DNA of 64,000 nucleotides, taken from contig CM043942.1 in assembly GCA_014529385.2 (NCBI GenBank), positions 61,293,184-61,357,183 of the forward strand. The letters run 5' to 3'. The DNA is from Adiantum capillus-veneris. Lineage: Eukaryota > Streptophyta > Polypodiopsida > Polypodiales > Pteridaceae. Within the stretch, counting starts at the first letter, position 1. Each line of letters begins with the position of its first letter. The notes beneath the pieces are model-generated. The model did not search any database and had not been told where the DNA came from. It was given only the letters and a program-made list of their open reading frames with translations. The position numbers and the translations under genes were made by a program. Below, piece after piece: positions 11,007 to 21,508 of this stretch.

Positions 11007-11479
11007 TGTCACAAGATAGGCACCACGCGCCAATAGAAAAGAATAGACTGAACATACTTCTAGCACTTCAATAACAACTGAACTGAAAAAGAGAGAGAGC
11101 ACACGCGACACGGGGTGGCGAAATTCCACCTTAGAGAGTACTGCCCCCAAACCTTGGCGTCCTCCGTATTTTCTACAGTGTTGGTACTCCATCCTCTGCG
11201 CCTTCGTACTGAAGCATGCCAGAGAGTGAGCCCTCTGCATTTATTTAAAGGCCCTTGGCCTTGAAAAGTAGTTAAAAGCTACAAAAAAAAGCTGCCAGCA
11301 TGATTTACGAAAATCCGTACAACTGCCACGTCAGCAGTCCGATGCGTCACTTGCGGACGGGGTCCCATAAGTTGGTGGGAACTTCAACTTCTTCTACTTC
11401 TTAGGGTTTAGGCCCCTCGGCCGAGATCTGCAAGTTGGCTCAGGTCTTCAGTGGCTTGACATGTGAGTAGTTTGTGACA
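11007..11479 (-). repeat. 5' LTR of LB (shared with a partial right-hand copy)
   Basis: 473 bp, TGTCACAAGATAGG...GTTTGTGACA. It is shorter than 8425-9139 because the GA tract and part of the U3 motif region are missing. Both a primer site (left) and a purine tract (right) flank it, as expected for an LTR shared by two units after recombination. Confidence 0.75.
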
Positions 11480-11596
11480 TCCCCCCTTCTTGAAAGAGAG
11501 TAATCATCCGCGATTACCGTATATTTGCAAAACAACTCAAGTTAGCTATAAATAAAAATTCGAGAGACAATTTGTTTGGTCTTTTTATTAAGGGGT

Positions 11597-11815
11597 TCTG
11601 CCACGTCAGCAGGCCAGCGTAAAATCTGAAATTCAGTACAGGATGCCACATCATCAGTCAACGTAAAATCCGGAATGCCGTCCAGCAAGTGCCACGTCAT
11701 CAATTTTCCACTTCTTCTTTTAATGCTTCTGTTTCTTAGGGTTTAGGCCCCTCGGTCGGGATCTGAAGGTTTGACTCCAATCTTTAGTGACTTGACACGT
11801 CAATAGTTCGTGACA
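11597..11815 (-). repeat. Truncated LTR of a third LB-family copy
   Basis: From TCTGCCACGTCAGCAGG to GTTCGTGACA this matches the terminal half of the LB LTR. It is joined on the left to internal sequence (CTTTTTATTAAGGGG), a deletion junction, and followed on the right by the same purine tract CCCCCCTTCTTGAAAG. Confidence 0.7.
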
Positions 11816-12410
11816 TCCCCCCTTCTTGAAAGAAAGTAATTGTTCGTGATTACAGCATATCTGCAAAACAACTCACGTTAGCTCAAAAAATTCCGAGGGT
11901 CATTCTGAGGGGCAATCAATTTGCTCTTTTTGTTAAGGAGTTGGCTTCCTCTTTCGTCCAGATCGAAACTCTTGATATTCCTACGTAGTAAAATTAGCCA
12001 TCACACCCAGACCGCACTGATCTTCCACGGGTGTCTTGACGCACTAGAATTACATACCCAAGAAATCTCATCCAATTAGGAATATTCAGTAGTTGGCACA
12101 TCACAATGCAACACAAATGCTCACATATGCATGTTACAAGACATATAAACATAAAGTCGCCGATGAATACTCCTCCTACATAACCTAACAAGGTCCAGGC
12201 CGGGAGATATTCAAGGACTCCCTCATCACTCCTCCTGCATAACCTAAAAAGTCCCGGGCTGGGAGATATAGAGGCCTTTTACAACCAAACCCCCCCTAGA
12301 CCGCAGCCTGCGTCGTTCGGAGGTGCTGAGAGTAATGACTGCTCAGACTTCTTAATACTCCCCCCGTAAATAACCATCCAGGTCCGGGCCATGAGTAACA
12401 ACAACAGAAG
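11816..12410 (-). mobile_element. Internal sequence of the third LB-family copy
   Basis: Homologous to 9140-9620: same order of purine tract, CTTTTTGTTAAGGAGTTGGC, the TTAGCCATCACACCCAGACC segment, then decayed CTCCTCC..TAACC..CGGGAGATAT units and one good CCGTAAATAACCATCC unit at 12365. No coding motif. Confidence 0.6.
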
Positions 12411-13482
12411 TGAAAATTATCTTGAATTTTATCCACTTCTTAGGTGCTTCTATGTGCAACAACAGAGTAAATCACCATGTTTGTGCGTTTCCTTTCAAAT
12501 AAAATGCTTGAAAGGAAAGATGCTGCCCTTTGTACCTTGAAGGGTTTCGAGAAATGACCTTCCAAGAAGGCGATGTGAAACTGTTGTATGAATTCACGGG
12601 CTCGATGGACGTCCTGATAGCCTAAAAAAGTGTAATCTTGACTACTTGACCCCCATCCTTGGTCTTCTTTCTCTGTTTCTCAATGTGTGAACTGTCAGAA
12701 GAGGACGAAATCTCCTCCTCTACAATGCAAGATTGCTTCCCGTGTTTTTTAGATTTTTTCAAGGATCTGCTTTTCTTATTTTTTTGCCTTCTCTCTGCTT
12801 CGTCCGCTCTTATCATCCTCACTAGAACTACAAGAAGACAAATTGGCAGAACTCTCTGAAGATGAAGAAAAATTTAGGTCATCCATGAAACGAACACGCT
12901 TCTTGGATCTTCAAGTCGCGTCGAAAGTCGATTTCTGGCCCAAATAACCGAGAAAATGTGCTGATTTTCTCTTCTTCCGAGAGTGCTTTAGGCTTTTCCT
13001 CAACTAGTTTTGTCTTCTTTTCAAGAGCGTCGTCAAACTCTTTCTGCAAGTACATTTTATGTTCTTTTGCTCTCGGCTTTGCTTTCTGCTTCATTATCGA
13101 CTTGAGAGGAGAATGGACAGCCTCTTGCCATCTAGAGTGAACCTCCTCAAGCGGGTAATTCTTCATGTGATTCACATATTTTGGGACTTTGGAGTACTTG
13201 ATCAATCTTTTCATGCACGTGTCAACCTGCAATTGACATGTATACTCTACTCTGTGGAGATTCCTCACCGGAAATATGCCAAAATCCCTCTATTCTTCGA
13301 AAAAAATCCTACTCCCATTGGAATCTCCGTTGGTTTTCTCTGTTTTCCCGCTGAGATTTTGCCTTTCTTCACCTTCCTGCAGACCAATAGTCGGAGGGGT
13401 GTCGTCTCCGTCAAATTCATCCCGAGTACCCATGTGTGCTACAGAAAGAATGAGATCCTCTGTAGAAGAAGAATCGTTCTGA
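12411..13482 (-). pseudogene. gag-like region of element LA
   Basis: Reading away from the primer site at 13483, the minus strand has a 129-aa frame (13268-12879), Lys/Glu-rich with SRLFGPEIDFRR. A Ser-rich, acidic and basic stretch follows (12822-12622), then VKITLF, a frameshift in T6, and GYQDVHRAREFIQQF, the usual start of the gypsy capsid domain. No RT follows before the nested LTRs. Classified as gag by position and by this short capsid match only. Confidence 0.5.
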
Positions 13483-13494
13483 GCTCTGATACCA
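13483..13494 (-). other. Primer binding site of LA
   Basis: GCTCTGATACCA again, one base from the right LTR. It fixes the element's orientation. Confidence 0.8.
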
Positions 13495-13495
13495 A

Positions 13496-13573
13496 AGTTT
13501 TAGGCTTGGACACTCCAAGCAAGAAGTCAATAGCAACACACGGACAGAAACTACAAACAACTACATTGAACTT

Positions 13574-13612
<39 letters not shown>

Positions 13613-14122
13613 ATGGAACAGCAGAGTTCCATCCCAAGATGCACTAGCCCCAAAGACTGGCACCCCATCCGGTATTTCTTTATTATTGCTTCGCAAAGGT
13701 ACAACTCCCTAAGGGTCTAGCTCTCCCGAGACTTTGCGTCCAGATATTCCGTAAGAGTGGCCCTTTGGGCACTTATAAACAATACAAGGGTTGCCAAAAG
13801 CAGAGCCCCAAAAGTTCTCATCCAAAAGCATTTGCTCCTCAAAAAGGCATGGGGAAAATCAGCCAAATCTGCCAGCACAAATTGCGGAAATCCGTACACA
13901 GTGCCACGTGGCAGTAGCCATTGCAAATCACAAAATTTCAGCCAGCCCTTACGCTTATTGGTCTTTTAGGGTTTAGGCCCCTTGGCGGGTGTCCATAAGT
14001 TGGTAGGGAACCCCACCCCCTACGCCCCTCACCCACATCTTTTGGTTCCATCAATTCTTCGAACTCCTTGTCCTCTCGGCCACTTCCTCCAATTGTGCAC
14101 ACCATGCCAGCAACTTGTGACG
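13496..14122 (-). repeat. 5' LTR of element LA
   Basis: Pairs with 6547-7183. The outer bases have decayed (AG instead of TG at the start, GACG instead of GACA at the end). It contains a GA tract at 13577-13607. Confidence 0.7.
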
Positions 14123-15256
14123 TAGACCCTTCCTTCTCACTCGCATCATCCATGGTCTCCCTCTCATCATAAGTCGCCAACCGAGTATGCTCCTCCTTTG
14201 CTTCTTCTTGCTCTTGAACTTGATCCTCACTACCGTCATAACCGCTACCATCATCCCCACTGCCATCACCGCCCCAGATACCTATGTCTCCCCCCCATCA
14301 TCACCCTTATTGTTGTCGTCGTCCCTACCCTTTTTTCCACTTCCCAGTCACTATCATTGTCTTTACTACCATTCCCCTTGGCCTTCCGCTTCCTCTTGAA
14401 GTGTACAACTGGCTCCTCATCTCCCTCCTCCTCACTCCTAGGAGATTTTTCCTCAAGTAGGTGCATGTCATCATCGTCCTCCTCCTATGAAGAATATCCT
14501 CGAATGCAGCTCTGCTAAAAGAAGAGACAAGTTTTGCAACACTAGGAAAGCCAGGCAGACACAAGTAAACTCGGGCAATTCACAAAGAAGCCACATACAT
14601 GACGCTCATATCCTTGTTGTACTTTACTCATCATTGGATCCTTTTTTGCCACCTCTTGAGCATCGACATTGCACATGTGGTTAGCGGCAAACTGCATGAG
14701 GAGGACTGACTTTGTGTTTCGCACGTGCTTTTTGTTGATCGCATCCCAACTCTCCAAGCTGCCCACAAGAGCCCTTTCCTCTATCTTCTTCCAGTTGAAT
14801 TCCCACTCGCAGTCGATGTCCTTGAAGTGCTCTTGTGCTCGCAATTGATCTCTTTGTGAGGACTTGGGAAGGGAGCTAAGATGACTACCCTCCATCTCCC
14901 ACCAACCCTAGAAGGGGGTTTTACATCCAACCCATGCACTTTTTGTAGATCCATGTGTCGGTGCTTCTCCATGCGAAGTCACGGCTAGGGCAGCCCGGAT
15001 GTGCTTGTATAGCCTCATAAGCCTACCGTCATAGAGCTCAAGATATATGGCTTGTCAATGACAATCAACACGAGTTCGACACAAGTTTCTTTCGCTTTCT
15101 TTGCAAAGAGAAGGCAATCAAGAAAATCTAAATATGACCATAATTGTTTGGAATGTACACCCGGGATATCTTAGGTGCACAAATAAAATAAGCACTAACA
15201 ATGGATCTAAACACAGGCAAGTCTGGCAAAAACTATCATAACAAGCACCCGGAAAA

Positions 15257-15257
<1 letters not shown>
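14123..15257. other. Unassigned stretch with minus-strand open frames
   Basis: Minus-strand frames at 14542-14895 (117 aa), 14266-14466 (acidic/basic) and 14781-14972 lie in a row and could be one broken gene. The first is moderately charged, with DCEWEFNWKKIEERALVGS. I do not recognise a family. The C/T-rich stretch at 14200-14480 gives low-complexity frames on the plus strand that I discount. Confidence 0.3.

Positions 15258-15332
<75 letters not shown>
15258..15332. repeat. Compound (GT)n(GA)n microsatellite
   Basis: About 20 GT units followed by about 15 GA units, directly abutting the SINE-like copy at 15333. Confidence 0.95.
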
Positions 15333-15333
<1 letters not shown>

Positions 15334-15490
15334 GAAGAAGAAGAAGAGAGTTTAAACGCCTAGGAAATTATCCCAAGAGACCTTAAAGATCTAGCCGACG
15401 AGGAGAGTTGAACTCAAGACCTATTATTGAAGAGGGAAATGGCATAACCAATCTACCACACTTGGGTGATAGAAAGGTTATACCATTTTC
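15333..15490 (-). mobile_element. SINE-like element (tRNA-like promoter boxes)
   Basis: On the minus strand, TGGTAGATTGGTTATGCC (15458-15441) fits a pol III box A, and AGTTCAACTCT (15414-15404) fits box B at about 30-bp spacing. The tail runs GGATAATTTCCTAGG..GTTTAAAC and then directly into (TC)n(AC)n. Partial copies of the same body occur at 15535-15612 and 50520-50715. The tRNA match is loose and no target duplication was identified. Confidence 0.45.
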
Positions 15491-15534
15491 CTCTTTTTAT
15501 CAGCACACACACTCACACCCACACACACTCAATA

Positions 15535-15612
15535 AGAAGAGAGTTTTAACGTCGTAGGAAATTATCCCAAGAGACATTAAAGATCTAGCCGACGAGTAGA
15601 GTTGAATTGTGT
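15535..15612 (-). mobile_element. Second, partial SINE-like copy
   Basis: Repeats the tail half of 15333-15415 (CGTCGTAGGAAATTATCCC, AAAGATCTAGCCGACGAG) and ends at a (TG)n(AG)n tract. Confidence 0.45.
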
Positions 15613-15614
15613 GC

Positions 15615-15616
<2 letters not shown>

Positions 15617-15665
<49 letters not shown>
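15617..15665. repeat. Compound (TG)n(AG)n microsatellite at the 3' end of LINE copy B
   Basis: About 15 TG units then about 9 AG units, continuous with the AAATGAAATG tail of the LINE. Confidence 0.95.
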
Positions 15666-15666
<1 letters not shown>

Positions 15667-16493
15667 AATGAAATGTTATATTAAACATCTTCAAAAGGCC
15701 AAAATGACCTATACCAAATAGAGTAGGCGAGAGCGGGCAGCCCTGCTTCACCCCGATAGTGGAGTGAACTAATGTAGATAACCCCTCTATAGTGCGTACA
15801 TGCCCCACTACTGATTTGTATAATGCCATAATCCCCCAAATCAGCTATGTGGGTACTCCCATCTTCTGTAGTCTGCGCACCAATCTAGCTCTAGGCACTA
15901 TGTCAAATGCTTTGCGGAAGTCCACAAAGCTACAATAGATCCGTCTCCCATGTGATCTGCCCTCCTCAATAATGGCTCTGAGTGTGAGAATGTGGTCAAG
16001 AGTAGAAAAACCTCTCTTGACCTTGCCTAGCCGGTTGCGTGTATACCCTCTCTCTCTGCGCATCTACTCAGCTGCTGCTCAAGAATGGATGCGTACAACC
16101 GTGACAATGTGTGTCCAATCATGATAGTGCGATAATTCTCAAGCTCCATAGGTACAATAGTAGATAAACTCCAAGTATTAGGCAAACCCTCACACATGAC
16201 ACGGTTGAACATCTCTTCTATAAGCTCTGCGAGCAGATCCCTGACGTGTATAAAATGCTCAGCCACTAAGCCACCATGATCATATGCTCTCCCAATTCTG
16301 TCAATGGCCTTCTTCACCATCTCGGCGGTGAAAAAAGCACATGTGTGTGGGCATAGCTCGGGGGGGGGTGGGAAGAATGGCTGTCCAAGAACTATGTACA
16401 GAGATGACGCATACTGGCCCCAGGCCTCTGTAGAAGTAATGGCAGGAGGGGAAGAGTGCTCATGAAAGAGTAGCCATGCCTCACTTGAGTCCT

Positions 16494-16720
16494 TGTTGGA
16501 ATTAGGGTTGTAGAGAAACGCACACAGCTTGGAGAAGACGAAGGAAGCTCAAGGCACACAATAGAGAGTGTGTTACTTAGTGTGCAATGGAAAGATGGAT
16601 AGCCCTAGAGTGATGGGCGATAATACAATGCACGGGGGAAAAAACCTCCTAAAGAGGGAAAAAATGCCCCGGCGGTCCTAGTGTGTTCACACACATCACT
16701 ACCACATGTATATGGTAACA
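16494..16720 (-). repeat. 3' LTR of copia copy 1
   Basis: 227 bp; begins TGTTGGAATTAGGGTTGTAG and ends CATGTATATGGTAACA. Confidence 0.95.
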
Positions 16721-16790
16721 AATCCCCCCTGGAGTGATGCGGTGAACGAGAGTTGGCACATGAGTAAAGGGAAGTGCCATGCCCTAAGGA

Positions 16791-19700
16791 TCAGTCCACA
16801 AAGGGGAGTAAGCCCAAAGCTTTGCGGAAAGCTTCAAGCTTCTCACGAGACAATGCCTTTGTGAAAAGATCTGCAAGGTTGTCTTGTGTTGGCACATAAG
16901 CCAAGCTCATCTCTCCTGCTGAGAGCCTCTCCCTGACATAGTGGTAATGCACCTCAATGTGCTTTGTGCGAGCATGAAAAACTGGGTTCCTTGCAACTGC
17001 CAATGCGCTCTGACTGTCAGTGTAGATAGTGTTGGCAGTGTCCTGTCCATCACCCAAATCAGCCATAAGGCGTCTGAGCCATACACACTCAACCGTAGCT
17101 GTGAAGACTGCCCTGTACTCAGCCTCACAACTCGAAGTGGCCACAGTAGGTTGCTTCTTGCTCAACCATGATATACATGAACTGCCAAGCATGAAACAAA
17201 AACCACTTGTGGACACTCTCGTGTCAAAACAACCAGCCCAATCTGAGTCCGAAAAAGCATGTAAGTCTGCCGGCAATGATCCCCCCTTGGGATAAAACAA
17301 GCCAAGATGTAAAGTGCCACTAAGGTAGCGGAAAATCCTCTTGACAGCCTACCAATGCTTAGACCCTGGGCTGTGCATAAATCTGTTGACCTGTGAGACT
17401 GCAAACTGAATATCCGGCCTCGTGTTGTATACATAAATGAGGCAGCCAACAGCAGCTTGGTAAAGAGTGACATCAGCAGGATCGCCAGCATCATATAGAC
17501 TCAACTTCAAACCTGTTTCCATGAGAGTGGCAATAGGTTTGCAATCCTCAAGTCCAAACTTACATAGCAATGTCTCTATGTAACTTTTCTGACACAAAGC
17601 AATACCACCATCACACTGTTTAAACTGTATACCCAAGTAATGATGCAACAGCCCCAAATCTTTCATCTTGAAAGTAGCATTCAAATCAGCCTTAAATTCA
17701 GCAATATGTCTCTCATTTGGTCCAGTGATCAGCAAATCATCAACATAAAGAACCACAATGAGAGGTACATCACCCATACAAAGCCTTCTTACATCTGCAC
17801 ACTTTGTCCTCTTGTCCTTTAATGAGAAAACCGTGAGGTTGCGTTACATAAACTTCCTCAAATATGTCACCATTCAAGAAAGCAGTAACAATGTCTGATT
17901 GATGTACATCCCAACCAAAATGAGCTGCCAATGCACATAGAAAACGCACAGTAGTCATACGACAAGTGGGAGCAAAAGTCTCTTCATAATCTATGCCTTT
18001 TTGCTTTGCATAACCCTTTGCAACAAGTCGAGCCTTATGGCGATCGATCTCACCATCCGGCTTGCGTTTCAACTTGTAAACCCACTTCGTACCAATGGCC
18101 TTTTTGCCAGGAGGCAAATCACATAAAGTCCATGGGTCATTTTCTATAAGTGCATCATATTTTGATTGCATGGCAGCCATCCAATTTTCTGAATTTTGTG
18201 CTTCATCAAAAGACAGAGGTTCCTCAACATCATGCAAGCTAGACACAGCCAAAGCATAACAATCTGATGCATAAGATGCATGGCAAGAGCCTGAACGAGT
18301 ACGACTAGACAAAGGTGCATCCAATTTACTGTCACGCAAAGTGTGCATCAGCCATTTTGGCATACCTCTAGCCTGCTCATTTTCAACCCTTTCCTCAGTA
18401 CATCATGTACATTTGCATCAGTAATAGGTTGATCGAAAACATTTTCAGAAACCCCCATAGGCTGTACATTTGCCTCATTGGAACTTACATTCGTATTTCC
18501 ACCATAGAAAAGAGGCAACAAAGTGTCATAAATGTCCTGTGAGCTTACATTACTATCTCTAGTACATGACAGCAAGGGCTGAATAGAATCTTCCACAAAC
18601 ACTCCATCTCGAGAAACCAGAATACGTTTTGTTTGCGGATGATACAACCTGTAACCTTTGCTTTCAGCACTATAACCAACAAAAATACATTTGACAGCCT
18701 TATCATCCAATTTTCTGCGTTGCACTTGTGGCACCAAAGCATATGTCAAACAGCCAAAAAACACGCATGTGCTCAATAGAAGGTTTTCTATCATGTCATG
18801 CTTCATATGGAGTAATAGACTGCAAAGCTTTCGTAGGACACCTGTTAAGTACATAAGTGGCACACATGATGGCCTCAAGCCAAAAAGAATGCGGCAAAGC
18901 TTGACTTTTGACCATACATCGTGCCATTTCCGTTAGTGACCTGTTTTTCCTCTCAGCAACACCATTTTGTTGAGGTGTATAAGGCACTGTACATTGGTGT
19001 TTTATCCCACGACTAGCCAGAAATGCATTAAACTCATGAGACATATACTCCCCCCCTCGATCTGAACGGAGGGTGCCCATAGTACATTTCGAGACATTTT
19101 CAGTCATAGCCAAAAATTGTTTGAAGCACATAAAAACTTCGGACTTCGCTTTAAGCGGAAATACCCACGCATGCCTGGAGTAATCATCAATGAAAGTCAC
19201 GAAGTACAGGTAATTACCCAAGGACGGAGTTTGCATGGGCCCACAAACATCACTATGCACAAGCTGCAACCTGCATGTGGCCCTAACTGAACCATCCTTT
19301 GAAACTTAGAACGTTGCATTTTACCTAGAATATAGCCTTCACAAACATGTTTGATAGGTGCTTCAAGAGGCGGCAAAGAAGCAACCATATCAGATTTCTG
19401 CAAACGCAGCAAACTGGTAAAATTCAGATGACCAAAACGTGCATGCCAAAGTTTTGCATCTGAAATAGCCCTTGAATCTGCAACAGCATTTGCAAAATTT
19501 TGTCCACACTTGTCATACAAAGTGAGCTTATACAGCCCCGGCACAAAAGGCCAGATGCAACAATTTCATCACCAAAACTGAGATCATGAACTGTACATCT
19601 GTCATCCACAAATTTGACTACAAGTCCAAGTCTAGCAAGTGCGGATACAGATAAGATATTCTTCTTGATCCCAAGTACATAAAGTGCATCAACAAGTGTG

Positions 19701-20964
19701 AAGGAACTGCCATTTGCAGCAGTAAGCACAATCTTTCCAACTCCCTGAACCGGATAAGAGGCATTGTTGGCACAAGTGACTGAATTCCCATGAGGGACAG
19801 ACTCGAGAGAGGTAAACAATTCACGATGTGAGGTAATGTGCTTTGTAGCACCACTGTCGAAATACCACACATGTGAATCTGCAGCAACTGACGAGCATGC
19901 ATCATGGACAGCAGGATTGTAAGTGCACTCTGCGCTAAAAGCCCATTCTGCATCAACATCAGCATTACAATCTCCTTTCACATAAGACTCAACAATGGCT
20001 GCATTTGTAGTGGAACCAGCATTTGCAGTGGAACCACCCTCTTTCTTCTTAGCCTCTTTGGCCTTCAACTTAGGACACGACTTGATCAAGTGATCATTAG
20101 CTTTACAATAATGGCAACGCATCTTCTTTTTGCCCTTGTCACCAGAATTTCGAGAAGAATTGCTGCCAGTAGAAGCATTAGGAACAGAATTTTTGCCACT
20201 CGTAGCAAAACCATAAGAAGTGGCTGCATTACTGTTACCACCCTTTCTTTGAGAAGCAATAAAAGCTTGTTCAACTGCACGCTGCCTAGTCCTGTTTTTT
20301 CTGGAAAGTGACTCTTGCAACAGCAATGTGCATAATGCATCAAACTTGACAACTTCTGGATTTCCTTGGGTCATAAGTCTCCAAGTACTAGCAAAAGTTT
20401 GGTAAGAATCTGGTAAGGCATCAAGAACAGTCTGCACAAGGGAATTGTCTGAAATGACTTCTCCTACAGAAATAAGTTGCTCATTGATATCCTTGACACT
20501 AGCAAGGAAAGTATCCATATCATCTTCCTCATGCATAATCTTCGACTCCAACTCTTTACGCAGCAAAGCAATTTTAGCCTCATTGCGACTTGCATAAAGA
20601 CCAACCAAAATATCCCAGTCCGTTTTGCAGATTTTGCTGAACAGATGTGAGGAACAATGGTGCGCTTCACAGACAACGCAATCAATGCATGAGCCTACGC
20701 ATCCTTAACATCCCAACGAGCTTGTTCTGCCGTAGGCAAAACAACTATAACAGCAGCAATCCTTGCAGCAAGACCTGCAACATCCTCAACATCGCCTACA
20801 TCCTCAGAACCAGGACGTACATCAATGCCCTACACAATGTTCCAGACACCTTTTGATATAAGAACATGTTGCATCATATAAGCCCACATAGGGTAGTTGT
20901 CCCCATCCAACCTGTCCTCAGCAGCAAACATCTTGAACACATCTGTGTTGTTATTGTCAGCCAT
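16791..20964 (-). pseudogene. Copia gag-pol polyprotein, copy 1 (multiple frameshifts)
   Basis: Starts at ATG 20964 (MADNNNTDVFKMF) and ends at TGA 16791. In order: gag, CCHC knuckle, protease with DSGATKH, integrase with the HSDVCG and LRSDRGGEY motifs, RT, and RNase H with the SDSDWAG start. Damage compared with copy 2: a TAG near 20695; single-base shifts near 20618, 19535 and 19305; a TGA near 18796 (Trp codon); a shift near 18360; a deletion of roughly 110 bases near 17775 removing the segment before the YVDD box; and a TAG near 17350. Not functional. Confidence 0.9.
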
Positions 20965-21267
20965 GGTAAATGCTGCACCTGATGTGAAAACTGCCCGAAA
21001 ATTGGAGAAATGGAGCGGGAACAACACGTGCTATATAGCACAAACCGTAGAAGACTATAAGGCACCTGTTATGCAAAAAACGGCACCGACAAACTCTGCA
21101 CAAAATGACGAAATAGCCTGTGCAGTATTGTCTGTAGTGGAAACGGAGGCCCAAATGAGTCCGAATCAGAAATTTGAGCAGGCGCTCGCCAAACCTCATT
21201 GTAATCGGAGAAAGTGAGCAGGCGTGTGCTGGAACAGCTGGCGACTAAGCCCGGGAGGACGCAACCT

Positions 21268-21279
21268 GCTCTGATACCA
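21268..21279 (-). other. Primer binding site of copia copy 1
   Basis: GCTCTGATACCA, two bases inside the right LTR; initiator tRNA-Met type. Confidence 0.85.
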
Positions 21280-21281
21280 AT

Positions 21282-21508
21282 TGTTGGAATTAGGGTTGTA
21301 GAGAAACGCACTCAGCTTGGAGAAGACGAAGGAAGCTCAAGGCACACAATAGAGAGTGTGTTACTTAATGTGAAATGGAAAGATGGATAGCCCTAGAGTG
21401 ATGGGCGTATATACAATGCACGGGGGAAAAAACCTCCTAAAGAGGGAAAAAATGCCCCGGCGGTCCTAGTGTGTTCACACACATCACTACCACATGTATA
21501 TGGTAACA
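21282..21508 (-). repeat. 5' LTR of copia copy 1
   Basis: 227 bp, about six differences from 16494-16720 (for example ACTCAG for ACACAG near the start). Confidence 0.95.

Larger units (their letters stand above)
8425..11479 (-). mobile_element. LTR retrotransposon, element LB (gag remnant only), nested in LA
   Basis: LTRs at 8425-9139 (3', with a long GA tract) and 11007-11479 (5') both begin TGTCA and end GTTTGTGACA, so they have short inverted ends. GCTCTGATACCA at 10994-11005 is the primer site one base inside the right LTR. Beside the left LTR the sequence CCCCTTCTTGAAAGAG is a purine tract on the minus strand. The internal 1.87 kb contains a repeat array and a gag piece. The right LTR is followed not by a target duplication but by another purine tract, so this copy shares an LTR with a further partial copy to the right. 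Confidence 0.7.
6547..14122 (-). mobile_element. LTR retrotransposon, element LA (gag-only, non-autonomous), with nested LTR copies
   Basis: Two similar ends of about 630 bp (6547-7183 and 13496-14122) flank the unit. The right one is preceded on its inner side by GCTCTGATACCA (13483-13494), the reverse of the TGGTATCAGAGC primer site, so the element runs on the minus strand with its 5' LTR at right. A purine tract (revcomp of CCTCTCAAAAGAATT at 7190) adjoins the inner side of the left LTR. Flanks CAGAC (6542-6546) and TAGAC (14123-14127) differ at one base and are a plausible 5-bp TSD. Inside, only gag-like pieces were found: no protease, RT or integrase. A related element, LB, lies within. 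This resembles large retrotransposon derivatives moved by a partner's enzymes. Confidence 0.7.
16494..21508 (-). mobile_element. Ty1/copia LTR retrotransposon, copy 1 (complete ends, decayed coding)
   Basis: Two 227-bp LTRs (16494-16720, 21282-21508) with TGTTG...AACA ends, flanked by the 5-bp TSD GTCCT (16489-16493, 21509-21513). The LTRs differ at about six positions. The primer site lies at 21268-21279. The purine tract CCAGGGGGGATT (as read on the sense strand) adjoins the left LTR. Same family as the copy at 54250. It sits inside LINE copy B, so it is younger than that LINE. Confidence 0.95.

Noticed and set aside
14187-14518. Plus-strand frames rich in Leu, Pro, Ser and His
   Set aside because: C/T-rich low complexity; the minus strand looks at least as coding.
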